From Prorocentrum cordatum (Eukaryota > Sar > Dinophyceae > Prorocentrales > Prorocentraceae), in assembly GCA_963575745.1 (NCBI GenBank), contig CAUYUJ010016358.1, positions 193,204-257,203 on the forward strand: 64,000 bases of DNA. Reading direction: 5' to 3'. Below are positions 1 to 11,112 of this stretch, one piece after another. The first letter of the stretch is position 1. Each line of letters starts with the position of its first letter. The translations under genes and the position numbers were made by a program. Below the pieces are notes generated by a model. That model was not told the origin of the DNA, made no database searches, and saw nothing but the letters and a program-made list of their open reading frames with translations.

Positions 1-251
1 TGCACCTCCCGAGTCACTATAGCATGGCCTGGAGGGATGACTTCTACAGCTCCGGAGCCCAGCATGGCTTCCCACTCTTTTTGATCTGACAGCTCGAAAT
101 TAATCCGATCACTGGGCGAGAGACGTCCCAGTGGTACCTCCCCGCCTTTGCTAGCAGCGAAAGGTCCCAGGAGCCGTCACCATCATTCTGCCATGTACCC
201 CGACGGACCCGATCATCTCCTGCTGCTTCACCGCTTGCCTGGCCTCGGTCG

Positions 252-761
252 TCACGTGCCATGCTTCCAGGGATCGTCGTTGGTCTCCCAAACATCGTCG
301 TCATGGCCCCTGGCGGCCGGGGAGGAGCCCCTGGACCCGATAGTCTCGCAGACTATGTTGCGCATCATCTCTCTCGGCTCCTCCGCCGCCGTGCAAGAGG
401 TTGCAGCTGCCAGGCCAGGAAGCGTCGCCGCTGCGCCAGCCGTGGCTGCCGCTGCCGCGTCGCCGCCTGGGGTCTCGGCCGGGCCTGCTGCTGTGCCGCT
501 CGCTGGAGCAGCACCTCGAGCGGCCGCCAAGCCAGCCCCTGGGGTCGCAGCTGTGTCGTCGCCTCCATCGGCGTACATGCCCGTCTCTGCTGTCTTCGCC
601 TCCGCAGGCATGACAGTTACCATGGATCCAACGCCGGCCTTGTGGTGTCGGGTGGGGCTCGCCAGAGGCGCGCAAGCGCGAGACACCGCCGCCTCTGCCG
701 GCGCCAGCGCCCATTGCCACCTGGCAATCCCCGCTCCGCTACTAACTGTGGCAGCCAGCAT
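252..761 (-). CDS. unidentified low-complexity protein, possible retrogene
   Basis: This 169-residue minus-strand frame starts at an ATG 12 bp downstream of a degenerate DinoSL-like sequence (773-794). The protein is rich in Ala, Gly, Thr and Pro in its middle and ends in an acidic, Trp-containing tail (VWETNDDPWKHGT). I do not recognise the family. Coding-like sequence appears to continue past the stop in another frame down to about position 44, which also carries a Trp/Asp-rich composition, so this may be a frameshifted copy. The overlapping plus-strand frame (148-777) is probably a GC-driven shadow. Evidence for a real gene is the leader-like sequence and the non-repetitive C-terminus only. 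Confidence 0.3.
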   Translation of the reverse strand: MLAATVSSGAGIARWQWALAPAEAAVSRACAPLASPTRHHKAGVGSMVTVMPAEAKTAETGMYADGGDDTAATPGAGLAAARGAAPASGTAAGPAETPGGDAAAAATAGAAATLPGLAAATSCTAAEEPREMMRNIVCETIGSRGSSPAARGHDDDVWETNDDPWKHGT

Positions 762-772
762 ATGTTTTTTGC

Positions 773-794
773 CTTGAGCCAGAGTGCAAAACGG
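773..794 (-). other. weak DinoSL relic candidate
   Basis: Read on the minus strand this starts CCGT and ends CTGGCTCAAG, the two ends of the dinoflagellate spliced leader, but the middle is diverged and one base longer. It lies 12 bp before the ATG of the 252-761 frame. Chance similarity cannot be excluded. Confidence 0.3.
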
Positions 795-1508
795 ACATGC
801 ACTCTGTGCCGAATGTTTCTGATTGCTAAACCTACGGAACGAAAACGGGAGTGCTGCAACAGCATCCGCGACAACCCACGAGCAGAGGAGATAACAGTCT
901 CGCGAACTCCCGCAGCCCCGCAAGTGGAACAGTCACCCACCGCCGAGCGAGAGCTAGGCGGTAGGGAAGGCGAAGAGACATATGATGGAGGCCCGAAGAG
1001 GTCAGAGCGCGTCCTGGGGGTGGACATTACGGGGGCCCTGGGGTTGCAACGACATCGCGCCCAGGAGCTACAGTAGGAAACGGAGGCCTCGGCAGAGATA
1101 GTGGGCCGCCCAGAGGGGCGGGTGTGGGTGCCTAAATGACGCCCATGGGCCAAGCCAATGAAACACAGGAAGGGTAAGGAGAAGGGGCTCACCGCCTTAC
1201 TAGTGCCGACGGCTGGTCGAGCGGCCTCCGCGGTCAGCGAAGTAGAGGGGGAGTCGGGGGAGACCGGGGGAGTGGCCGACGTGCCGAGAGGAGGCTCGCT
1301 GTGAGGCGAGCGAGAAGGCGCGCATGGTCTTGCAGCGGGCCTGGGCGCGCCTGAGGACGGCGGCTCCACTGGCCCTGGCGCCTTAATCGGTACGCCGCCG
1401 CTTAGCGGCGGGTTGCTCCGAGCCGTCGCAGGGGAGCCCTGCTCGTTTAGGATGAGCGTGGGGATTCTTGACGCATGCCAGGTCGTTGCCGTTGTTCAGG
1501 AGGCATTT
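795..1508. other. no gene recognised
   Basis: This GC-rich stretch has long open frames on both strands but none with a recognisable motif or leader. I see no tandem repeat and no RNA gene here. Confidence 0.4.
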
Positions 1509-1676
1509 CTATAGGATGGCGATCCAAACACCATGGCGAGTCTGCATCTCCTCCTGTGTCCAGTCCCGCACGCGCGCGAGGAGGGCCGCGTGCTGGTCAG
1601 GGCTTGCGCCATTGGGACCTTGTGGGTAGTCGCCCAGACCCTGCGCGAGGAGCCTGAGCCCAGTCGCTGCGTTCAT
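1509..1676 (-). CDS. coding-like fragment, unidentified
   Basis: The minus-strand frame ends in a non-repetitive stretch of about 56 codons (from an ATG at 1676 to TAG at 1509) with balanced composition, including GDYPQGPNG and a C-terminal Trp/Gln/Glu-rich helix-like segment. The same frame stays open upstream to about 1855 before running into the CA repeat tract. I cannot assign a family. It may be the 3' end of a decayed gene whose 5' part was lost in the microsatellite. Confidence 0.25.
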   Translation of the reverse strand: MNAATGLRLLAQGLGDYPQGPNGASPDQHAALLARVRDWTQEEMQTRHGVWIAIL

Positions 1677-1860
1677 CGAGTGACGGGCGCCAAACGGACC
1701 CAGCCTCGCCAGTGGCTCAACTAGCCGAAAGGTCCTCTTCTGACCACTGCCGGCCCTGGGCCCAGAGGCATTGACGAAAGGTGAGCGTGATGATTGCCGT
1801 GGTGTCCTGACTGGGGCGAGCGCCCGCGCCCGCGTTGGGGAGGCCCCGGATGGCCGCAGC

Positions 1861-1927
1861 GCACAGACACAGGCACAGACACAGACACAGACAGACACAC
1901 ACACACACACGCACACACACACACACG

Positions 1928-1974
<47 letters not shown>

Positions 1975-2520
1975 GCACACACACACGCGCACACGCGCAC
2001 ACGCGCACACGCGCACACGCGCACACGCACACACGCACACACGCACACACGCACACACGCACACACCACACACGCACACGCACACGCGCACACGCGCACA
2101 CGCGCACACGCGCACACGCGCACACGCGCACACGCGCACACGCACACGCACACACACACACGCACACACACACACGCAGACACGCCCACTCGCCCACACG
2201 CGCACACGCGCACACGCGCACACGCGCACACGCGCACACGCGCACATGCGCACACGCGCACACGCGCACACGCGCACACGCGCACACGCGCACGCGCGCA
2301 CGCGCACACGCACACGCACACGCACACGCACACGCACACACACACACACGTGGAAACACAGACACAGACACACACACACACACAACAAACAACTCCCCAC
2401 GCCCACACGCACGCACGAGCACACACATCCACACACATCCACACACACACACACATACACACGCACGCACGATAAGACACATTCGCAAGCACAAGCACAC
2501 ACACACACACACACACATGC
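1861..2520. repeat. CA / CACGCG microsatellite tract
   Basis: About 660 bp of almost pure alternating purine-pyrimidine sequence: CA dinucleotides interspersed with ACGCGC units, plus a CAGA edge at each end. All six frames are open because the units lack stops, so the long His/Thr and Val/Cys frames are artefacts. Alternating CG/CA of this length is a strong candidate for left-handed Z-DNA. Confidence 0.97.
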
Positions 2521-3306
2521 GCGCCCACCGTTGACTAGAACCACCGCACCCTAGAGAGGTTGGGTTGTCTGGTCAGGGCAGGGGTCCGTTCCAAGAGCAG
2601 GGCGTGGCTGTGTTCAATATGCACCCTGTCTAGCCCGCCTGGAGCTGCTCTGGGGGCCTCCGTCTCCGACTAACTGTTGACTGCACCTGGCCCCCCTGAG
2701 ACTCTGGCCCGCCAGGCTACTGCCTCAATTTCCCAGTCTCGGGAAGGGCTTTCCCGCATCACCGAGGGGCGGCTTCGGAGCGTGTTGGCGGTCTCGGATG
2801 GCATTTTGGCACACTAGGGCTCGTGTGGCCTGTTCAAGTCCCCCCTCTGGAGGCCGAGAACATTGGAACCATCCAGTGTTTCATGTGTTCTTGGCTCCTG
2901 GAAAAGTTACGCGAATACTCGAGAGTGCCCGACAACGCCCGTGAATAGTGGCCCTGTGCCCCTCAAGGATCGTTTACAGTATTCAATGCAGAGCGCGAAG
3001 AAACCCAGGGACATTCTACTTTTTGCTTCCCAGCACGGTGGCGGATTTTTGCAATGCCAGCAACCGATCACCAACGGAAAGTGGGCAACCTCCTGCTTCG
3101 AGCAGGGTGAGGCCGTGCCGAAAAGGATCCCCTGGATGGGTTTGAGCTGGCGCGCTCAACGCTTCGGGTTGGCGTTCTTCGACATCGTCGAAGCTGAAAT
3201 CCTTCAAATATCCTCCTTTCCCTCGCCTTGCTCCTCTTCCTTCCTCCTCCCTTCTCTGGGGTCCTTCGTTGTCGCCCGCCTCCTGCTCCCCGTCCTCTTT
3301 ATTCCC
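2521..3306. other. no gene recognised
   Basis: A unique-looking, moderately GC-rich interval. A plus-strand frame is open from the ATG at about 2863 but shows no known domain and no leader upstream. I see no repeats in it. Confidence 0.4.
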
Positions 3307-3430
3307 AACCATCCTATGGTGTTGGGTCCTCGTTTTGAAGAGACAGCGCCGCGCGTCCCTCCTCCTTCTCCCCTCATCCCTCCCTCCTCCCATCATCAGC
3401 ATCATCATCATCAGCAGCAGCAGCATCAAA
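3307..3430 (+). repeat. dispersed repeat motif A with CAT/CAG tail
   Basis: It begins AACCATCCTATGGTGTTGG, continues with the conserved CGTTTTGAAGAGAC core, then a C-rich stretch and CAT/CAG triplets. The same order occurs at 5142-5270 and 58236-58480 in the same orientation, and the core occurs inverted at 54238-54290 inside an intron. It looks like one end of a dispersed composite element. This copy ends about 170 bp before the HSP90 pseudogene. Confidence 0.65.
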
Positions 3431-3596
3431 GGCCGCCGCGAGCTCGAGCCTTCGGAGGCGCAGCGGCCTCAGAGGACGCGCCCCCCCTTGCTCACGCAGC
3501 ATGCAGAGGGCCTAGCACCCCACCCGCGCAGGGCGATGTGCACCGGCGCGTGTGCTCTGCACGCCGTACCGTGTCGAGCCCGACGTGAAGAAAGGC

Positions 3597-4860
3597 AATC
3601 ATCCTACGAGCAGCTCGACAAGTGCCTCAAGCTGACCGCAAGCGAAGACTCCACCAATCGCACCAAGGTCGCGGATCTCATGCGCTACTACACCTCGAAG
3701 ACCAGCGATGTGACGGTCAGCCTGCAGGAGCACGTCAACTGCAATAAGGATGGGCCGAATGACATCTACTGCATCACGGGGGACGACAAGCAGTTAAAGG
3801 AGTTCGACGGCAAGAGGATCAAAGCGACGACCAAGACGGCCTCGCAGGATTACTGGCAAGCCAACATGGAACGCAACGATTCCGAGAATGAGGAGAGGAA
3901 AAGTACCTACCCGACGGCCTCGTTCGACCGCAACATCACGAACAACCGCGCCATGATGTGCACCGTGTTGATCCTCAGAATCGGGAACAACCAGGGGATG
4001 GGTGACGTCGGCTACGACAAGATCTACGACATCTACGTCCCGCCGCAGCACCTGCGCCTGTCCGATGGGCCTAGCCTGGTGGTCGACACCATCATCAAAC
4101 CGAACATCTCCCGCGAGACGCTGCAGCAGAACAAGATCTTGCGAGCGACCAAGAAGAATATCGTCAAGAAGTGCCTCGAGATGTTTGTGGAGACCGCCGA
4201 GAAGAAGGACGACTACAAGAAGTTTCACGAGCAGTTCGGCAAGTGCCTCAAGCTTGGCGTGCACGAAGATTCCACCAACCGTACCAAGGTCGCGGAGCTT
4301 ATGCGCTACCACACCTCGAAATCTGGAGATGAGATGATCAGCCTGAAGGAGTATTTGGTCCGCATGAAGGAGGGGCAGAACGACATTTACCACATTACGG
4401 GGAAGAGCATCGCAGCGGCGTCGTCCTCGCCTTTCCTGGAAACGCTGCGCAAGAAGGGTCTTGAGGTCCTCTACATGACCGATTCCATTGATGAGTACTC
4501 CGTGCAGCAGCTGAAGGCGTTCGACGGCAAGAAGTTCAACTCGACGACCAAGGAAGGTTTGGACCTCGAGGACGAGGGCGAGAACGAGAAGAAGAAACTG
4601 GAGCTGAAGGCGGAGTTCGAGCCGCTGACGAAGCTGATGAAGGAGGTGCTGGGCGACAAGGCGGAGAAGGTGGTTGCCAGTTCGCGCATGGCGGACTCGC
4701 CCTGCGCGTTGACCACGCACGGCCTGCAGCCGAAGCCTTTCGTCGAGGCCTGCTATGGCTGCTGGCAGGACGGCGACTTCATAAAGAACGACGAGCCCCT
4801 GAGCAACGTTCTGCCAGATGAACTGGTACTCCATGCACTCCTACATGGCGTCCAACCTGC
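3597..4860 (+). pseudogene. rearranged HSP90 (cytosolic type) processed pseudogene
   Basis: The translation matches the middle and early C-terminal domains of eukaryotic HSP90. It contains [25 protein letters not shown], two copies of [37 protein letters not shown] and [12 protein letters not shown]90 is an ATP-dependent cytosolic chaperone of about 700 residues; the N-terminal ATPase domain is missing here. The order is scrambled: a first partial copy (3597-3830) jumps from the DIYCITG segment straight to KEFDGK, followed by unrelated-looking sequence, then a second longer copy (about 4100-4700). After SSRMADSPC the frame shifts, and the expected SYMAS-containing C-terminus appears in another frame near 4840. 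No intron interrupts it, consistent with a retroposed copy, although no DinoSL was found. It is very unlikely to make a working chaperone. Confidence 0.85.
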
Positions 4861-5141
4861 CCCCCCTTTAAGAGAGCGCGGGCGCCGCCAACGAGGCGTC
4901 TCAGATGGCGAAACGTCGACTCGGACTGAGATGCTGTCTCTTTCTTTTCTGATGCACCCTCTGAGCCACGGCCATATTTGCATCCTTTTTTACGTTAAGT
5001 GACTCGGGCACCCGCTCGCCTGCGTGTAATGACTTACTTGCAGGCTAGATGCACGGTCTCCGGCTGTGCGTCGATGCCCCCCGAGTGCAATCGCCCCACG
5101 CGGGTTTATCGGGGCATGACTCTGTTATGCTCTCTGCGACG
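4861..5141. other. no gene recognised
   Basis: Flank of the HSP90 pseudogene. It contains nothing recognisable apart from read-through of the pseudogene frame to about 5002. Confidence 0.4.
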
Positions 5142-6097
5142 GATCTTCATACTTGGTCCTGACTTCGAGGAAGCAGCATCATCATCACCATCAGCAGCAG
5201 CAGCATCATCATCATCGTCGCCATCGTCATCGTCATCGTCATTGTCGTCGTCATCATCACCCCTCACACGGATCGTGGCCCAACAGGGAGTTCCATATGA
5301 GGTCCCAGTGGCTCAGTCCGCATGGCGGCGCCGCCCTATTTTGGCACACCCCTCGCACGCTTCGTGGCCACATCGGGAGTTCCACCTAAGGTCTGAGATG
5401 CGCAGTCCGCATGGCGCGCCGCCCGATTTTGGAGCACCCCTCACATGTTTCGTGGCCCTATAGGGAGCTCCACCTGGGGTCCCAGTGGCTCAGTCCGCAT
5501 GGCAACGCCACTCCATTTCGGCGCGCCCCTCACACGTTTCGTGGCCCCATCGGGCGTTCCACCTAAGGTCCCAGTGGCGCAGTCCGCATGGCGGCGCCGC
5601 CCGATTTTGGCACACCCCTCACACAATTCGTGGCCACATCGGGAGCTCCACCTACGGACCCACAAGCGCAGTCCGCATGGCGGCGCTGCCCTATTTTGGC
5701 ACACCCCTCACACGCTTCGTGGCCCCATCGTATGCTCCACCCAAGGTCCCCGTGGCGCCGTCCGCATGGCGGCGCCGCTCGATTTCGGCACCCCCCCCGC
5801 ACGCTTCGTGGCCCCATCGGGAGCTCCATCTACGGTCCCAGTGGCGCAGTCCGCATGGCGGCTACTCCACCGATGACCCCAGTGGTTACGCTCGCATGCG
5901 CCCACCACGCTTGCTGCGGCACACCCCTCACGCACTTCGTGGCCACATAGGGAATTCCACCGACGGCCCCAGTGGCTGCTTTCGCATACCCCTCACACGT
6001 TCCGTGGCCCTAGAAGGAGCTCCTCCGAATGCGATGCATACAACGGCGGTGCTCACAATTACATATGGTTGGGTCTTTCGCCAGGCTAGTGTGTTTT
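5142..6097 (+). repeat. composite dispersed element (motif A, CAT/CAG, 89-bp array, motif B)
   Basis: The parts are motif A (TTGGTCCTGACTTCGAGGAAG, diverged), CAT/CAG/CGT triplets (5170-5265), an 89-bp tandem array (5272-6020) and, inverted at the right end (about 6040-6097), motif B. Motif B reads GCCTGGCGAAAGACCCAAC on the minus strand. Motif B followed by array units recurs at the very start of the intron at 53476, and motif A lies near that intron's other end, so the two copies share the same overall order in opposite orientation. Confidence 0.65.
5272..6020. repeat. 89-bp tandem repeat array
   Basis: Anchor TTCGTGGCC (or ATCGTGGCC) occurs at 5272, 5361, 5449, 5538, 5627, 5716 and 5805, giving a period of 88-89 bp, then irregularly at 5936 and about 6000. 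Each unit also holds GGGAGCTCCACC and CAGTCCGCATGGCGGCG. Since 89 is not a multiple of three, the open frames crossing it are not credible proteins. Related units are at 53545-53680 (inverted) and 58515-58960. Confidence 0.95.
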
Positions 6098-6789
6098 TCC
6101 TTCTCCATCCTCCTCCCTCTCCCCCATCCCTCCCTGCCCCCTCTCCCTCCCCCCCTCCCCCCAGGCTGGGCTGCGCTGGCCCTTCGTGCCCTGCAATGGT
6201 GCAAGGACGGCGCCGCCTCGACCGCTCGTTCCCTGGCCCACTCTGCGCGCCATGGAGAGCAGATGATGAGAGAACGAGAAAAAGAACGGGAGAAAGAGAG
6301 AGAGAGAGAGAGTGAGAGAGAGAGGTAGTGATACACATATACCTTTGCATATTTACACAGAGAGACATACCGAGAGAGAGAGCAGAGGGTCGAAAAGAAG
6401 GGAGAGGGGGGGAGGGACAAGCGAGGTGCTCTCGCATCAGATCTGACGTCCTACCCTCCCTCCCGTCCCTTAACCACTTCGTAGATCCCCGCTTTATTCG
6501 CCCAATCCGATGTCGACGAGGACAACAATTCCCACATACTTCGCGACGCATCGCATGGCATTGCATGGCAACGCACGGGGCAGGCGAGCACGGCAGAGCG
6601 TGGCATGGCATAGCTTGGTGTGGCGTTGCGTATCCAACCATCGCATAATATAGCTTTGCAGCGCACGTCATGGCATCACATAGTGCCACATAATATGGCA
6701 TCGCACGTCATGCCATGGCATGGTACGAGACAGACGAGCATGGTATGGAATTGTGTAGCACAGAAGTGTATAGTGCACTACTGCAGTTA
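6098..6789. other. low-complexity DNA
   Basis: Contains a C/T-rich stretch (6100-6170), a GA repeat (about 6270-6330), and a degenerate series of CATGGCAT-like short repeats (about 6540-6740). No gene is supported. Confidence 0.6.
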
Positions 6790-7545
<756 letters not shown>

Positions 7546-7619
7546 TGCCACTACTGCGGACGGAACTTGAAGTACTACGGCTGATAGAATTGTGTCTGCT
7601 ACTACTACCAACACATCCG

Positions 7620-8060
7620 ACCAATCCTGCTATTCTTACCACAACGACTGCGTCCATTAGTGCTACTATTATTGCTGTCATGACTTGTATTATTACTTCT
7701 ATGCCCCACATCCAAAATGGGGTTATTGCTTTCTCTCACAGCCTCCGTGCCGGAACCTCACCTCCCTCCCACTCTCCGCCGCTCTCACGCATTCACCCCG
7801 TCACTGGTCATCATCACCATCGGTCAACATCATCACCACCACCATCATCATATTCAGTCACTCACCATATATCACCGTCGGCCATATATCATCATCAGCA
7901 TCATCAGCATCACCAGCACTGGCACCACCATCATCATATTAAGTCGCACATCTCTCACACACACACACACATTCTCTCTCACCCAGCACACCGCCACAGC
8001 ATCATCCTCTTCCTCTTCATCATCGTCATCATCACCAATCATTACCATCATGGGTTTCGT
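7620..8060. repeat. CAT/CAC-rich low-complexity region
   Basis: Clusters of CAT, CAC and (CA)n units between the CTA tract and the 3' end of the minus-strand LINE. No coding evidence. Confidence 0.6.
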
Positions 8061-8103
8061 TCGTGAGTGATGTGTGAGGAAGTTTCGGGCGGGAGCCCCC
8101 TCC

Positions 8104-9850
8104 CTATGGGGCCTGCACTTCATGTTGGTAAGGTGGAGGAAGTATCAGGCGGGAACCTCGTCTGTGAGTGATTTGTGGTACTGCACCTCGATGGCGTAGA
8201 AATCCGTACACACCTGGGACACCGCGCGCTGCAAAGCCCCCCTGCTTGGCAGACCAGTCCGCCCACAGGTTGCCCGCGTACAGCACTGGGTGAAGCCCCG
8301 CCGCCAGGCGCCCGTCGACGTCCTGGTGGGCGGGGGCACAGGACACCTCGGGGCGGCATGGCTGCTGCCGCAGGTGCCTCCGCACCGTGGCGTGCACCGA
8401 CTTGGCCAGCGCCAGCAGGTCAGTGGCCACGAACCGCGCCTGCTGCCCCAGGAGCTTGGTGACCTGCAGGAACGCGTGTCGCTCGGCGCGACCCACCGTC
8501 TGCAGGCGGCCAGGAAGGGCCCCGAAGGCCGCGCGAACGGGCTCCCTGTTGGAGCCGAGCTGGACCAGCGACCACCCGCAGCGCCTCAGCTCGGGCATGC
8601 TGCTCGCGAGGCCCGAGCCATCGGTGAACGCAATGCTTCCGCGCTGCTCGTCGCTCGTGCCGCTCCAGTCACCCCAGAGCCTGATCTCCGCCTCGTCGGC
8701 CGCAGGCGGCACGCGCGGCGGCAGCACGGGTAGCCCGACCTCATGCTCGAACCCGCTGAAGTCCGCGACCCCCACGCCGCCTGCCTGCAGGCCGTTGTCG
8801 CGCATGGTAGTCCATATCTGCTGCAGTAGGTCAGGGGAGACGCCCTGGTCGACCGACGGCTTATTCGCAACGACACATGCCGTGCCAAGCTCGCTGCCTC
8901 CAGGGGGGCTAGCCCGGCGTGCGCGCAGCAGGGCCTCGCAGTCGTACAGCCTGTGACCAAGGGTGTCCGTTTCCGCTCCGCACGCCAGACAGCTGCCATC
9001 GGGGGCGACCCCAACGTCTAGCTGCCCCTGCCTGGTCTACGGCGTGCCTGCCCAGTGGATCTGGAGGCTGGTGGCTGCAGGCCCTTCGGCAACAGCGGCG
9101 CTTTTGCCGCCCGCGCGCAGCCTCAGGCCCCGCGTCCAGATCGGCCCCGTGGGCTGCGCGCCGCCGAAGTGGCCCAGGATCCGTCGCCCTTGCCAGCGGC
9201 TGACCCCCTCGACGAGGTAAGCCTTGAGGTCGGACGGCGAGGTGGCGAGCAGGTGGATGTGCTGCTCCTCGTCAGTGACCAGCACCAGGCTAGACCACAT
9301 GTACCAGTCGATCCTCCAGTGCGTGAGCGTCGTCGAGGCGATCGGGCCGCGGGCCAGCCCCCGCGTCGGTTTCTCGACCGGCCGCCGCGTGATGGAGGCC
9401 CACGCGCGCTGAAGCCTGCCCAACGATGTCCTCTGCTCCCAGACCCAGCTGGAGTACCTGACCACGAGCGCCACCGTCGCCTCGTAGACAGGATCAAACC
9501 TCGCGCTGCGCTGCGCGGCCAGGCATATCGTTGCGCCCGACGGGCTTGGCCGCGCCCCCGCCAGCCAGTTGGCCTCGGCCCGCAGCCGCTGCAACTCGTC
9601 GTTGGAGATGCCCACGACGCCCGCGACCTCCCCGGCGCTAGGGGGCAGCCCCGTACGCCACAGCACGATGACCTTGCGGCCAGCAGCACGCTTCACAGCC
9701 GCCAGACGCCCGCGCCGCCGCGCCAGCGCCTTCAGCCGCAGCTTGGTCCGCCGTCGCTGGATCCCGCCTTCTCCAAGGTCATGCCCTAGATTGCGGGCCC
9801 AGTGTAGCAGCTGCAAGTCGCGGGATCCCGCATGCTTCCTGCGCTCTGCG
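8104..9850 (-). pseudogene. LINE ORF2 C-terminal part: post-RT, zinc knuckle, RNase H
   Basis: The frame from 10086 down to 9037 carries the post-RT region (ARNLGHDLGEGG, a long basic stretch, LWRTGLPPSAGEVAGVVGIS). After a shift, a zinc knuckle of the form C-x2-C-x7-H-x4-C lies near 8950-9000. RNase H follows in the 8805-8104 frame, with FTDGSG (first catalytic Asp), a later ERHAF segment (catalytic Glu) and VATDLLAL (Asp). RNase H would remove RNA from the RNA:DNA hybrid during target-primed reverse transcription. At least two frameshifts separate these parts, so no functional protein is expected. Confidence 0.75.
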
Positions 9851-9851
9851 G

Positions 9852-10530
9852 CTAGGCCCTTGGCGAGGTCACGTAGCCAGACTTGGCGGGCTGCGCGATG
9901 ATGCCCAGTTGCTTGGCCTCCTCGCGGAAGCGCGCGACCGCGGCCCACAAGACGCCGACGTTGCTGCCCGCGGCCCTGACCCACTGAAGGGCGACGTCGT
10001 CTACGGGGGCCCTGGGAGTGACGCCCGTGCAGCGCGCCCGCTCCAACACGCGGTGCATCCGCACCGACGCGAGCGCGCGCGCGCATCCAGCCAGCACCCC
10101 TCGGTAGGACACCATTTCGTAGGACGCCGAGCCGAACGCTTGCAGCCGCCCGGGCTGCCTGTAGAGCTCCACCAAAAGCCAGACCAGCGGCAGCGGCATC
10201 TTGAGCATCTGCGCCACCTGTATCAGGGCCTCGGGAATCACCGTCTCAGAGAACTTCCAGGTGTCCAGGGCAAGGTGGCCACCTGCTCCTCCAACGCGAC
10301 CGCTACCTCGGTCGCGAGGTCCAGGTCGAATGCTGCATCCGACGACGACCTGCCCGCGCCGAGCCCCCAGATGTGGACGCCGGGGCGCTGCGCGAGCCAG
10401 CCTTTGGGGATGTCCGCCCGCGCCCTCGACCACCAGCGCACCAAATAATGCATGGGCGCGATGAGGCGGCGCCCTCCAGAGGGCTTGGGCGGCCGACGCA
10501 TGGCGTGCCACGGGCGGCCCTCCGGCCACG
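9852..10530 (-). pseudogene. LINE reverse transcriptase fragment
   Basis: The minus-strand frame shows RT landmarks in order: a fingers/palm segment with PEALIQVAQMLKMPLPLVW, YRGVLAGCARA (equivalent of the QG/GxxLSP motif) and VDDVALQW at about 10005-9982 (equivalent of the catalytic YxDD box, first residue changed to Val or lost). KSGYVTS follows. The N-terminal palm (first catalytic Asp) lies in another frame around 10340-10300 (FDLDLATEV). Frame changes near 10300 and 9890 mark it as a pseudogene. Confidence 0.75.
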
Positions 10531-11112
10531 CGCCCGAATTCTACGTGCGCATGATGAGCTGCGCGCGAACTTACATGCCGTCCTCGGACAGGAAAGACAG
10601 GGCACGCATGCCTAACTTGGCGGGCCCCATCGCCGTGCCCGTGGAGAATGAGAGCGCAGTCCTCTTCATCCTGTCGACGGTGAGTTCGGGCAGCGCACCC
10701 CGCTCCTCAATGTCCGCAGGCCTGCGAGCCTGCGGCAGCCCATGGCACCGCCGCACCTTTGCCCACGGCTGCATCTCCCGATCGCGCACCAGGCGCGGGC
10801 TCGCGTCCTGCATCTGGCTGTGCCAGGCAGTGGCCACCTCCTGCAAGTCCCTGACCTTGGAGTACCGATGGGCGCGGCCGTTGGCCGACTTGACCCACTC
10901 CTTTTGCTGCGCCGCGAGGGCCGCTTCATACTGACCGCTAGCGTGCTCCACGACCCTCGACGCCTGGCCCACGAAGCCGGCCTGCGCGAACATCAGCATC
11001 CGTTGGCCGAAAAAAGTCCTACACCCAGTGCGGCAGGAGCGCCAGCGTGCCGCGGCTGGCGATGATCTTGTCGAGGTACGCCGCCGCCTCCAGCAGGGGC
11101 CCCGCCAGCTTG
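10531..11112 (-). pseudogene. LINE ORF2 linker between endonuclease and RT
   Basis: Minus-strand coding-like sequence connecting the endonuclease and RT domains. It is basic and helix-rich (RSKRSGSSRP, PRLVRDREMQPW) and spread over several frames, and it holds no recognisable catalytic motif. It is placed by its position between the two domains. Confidence 0.5.

Noticed and set aside
1509-2554. Cys/Val-rich and His/Thr-rich frames over 200 codons
   Set aside because: Direct translation of CA/CG repeats.
5445-6315. 276-codon Trp/His/Pro repeat frame
   Set aside because: The 89-bp period rotates the frame, so the apparent protein repeat has no constant reading; it is the array itself.
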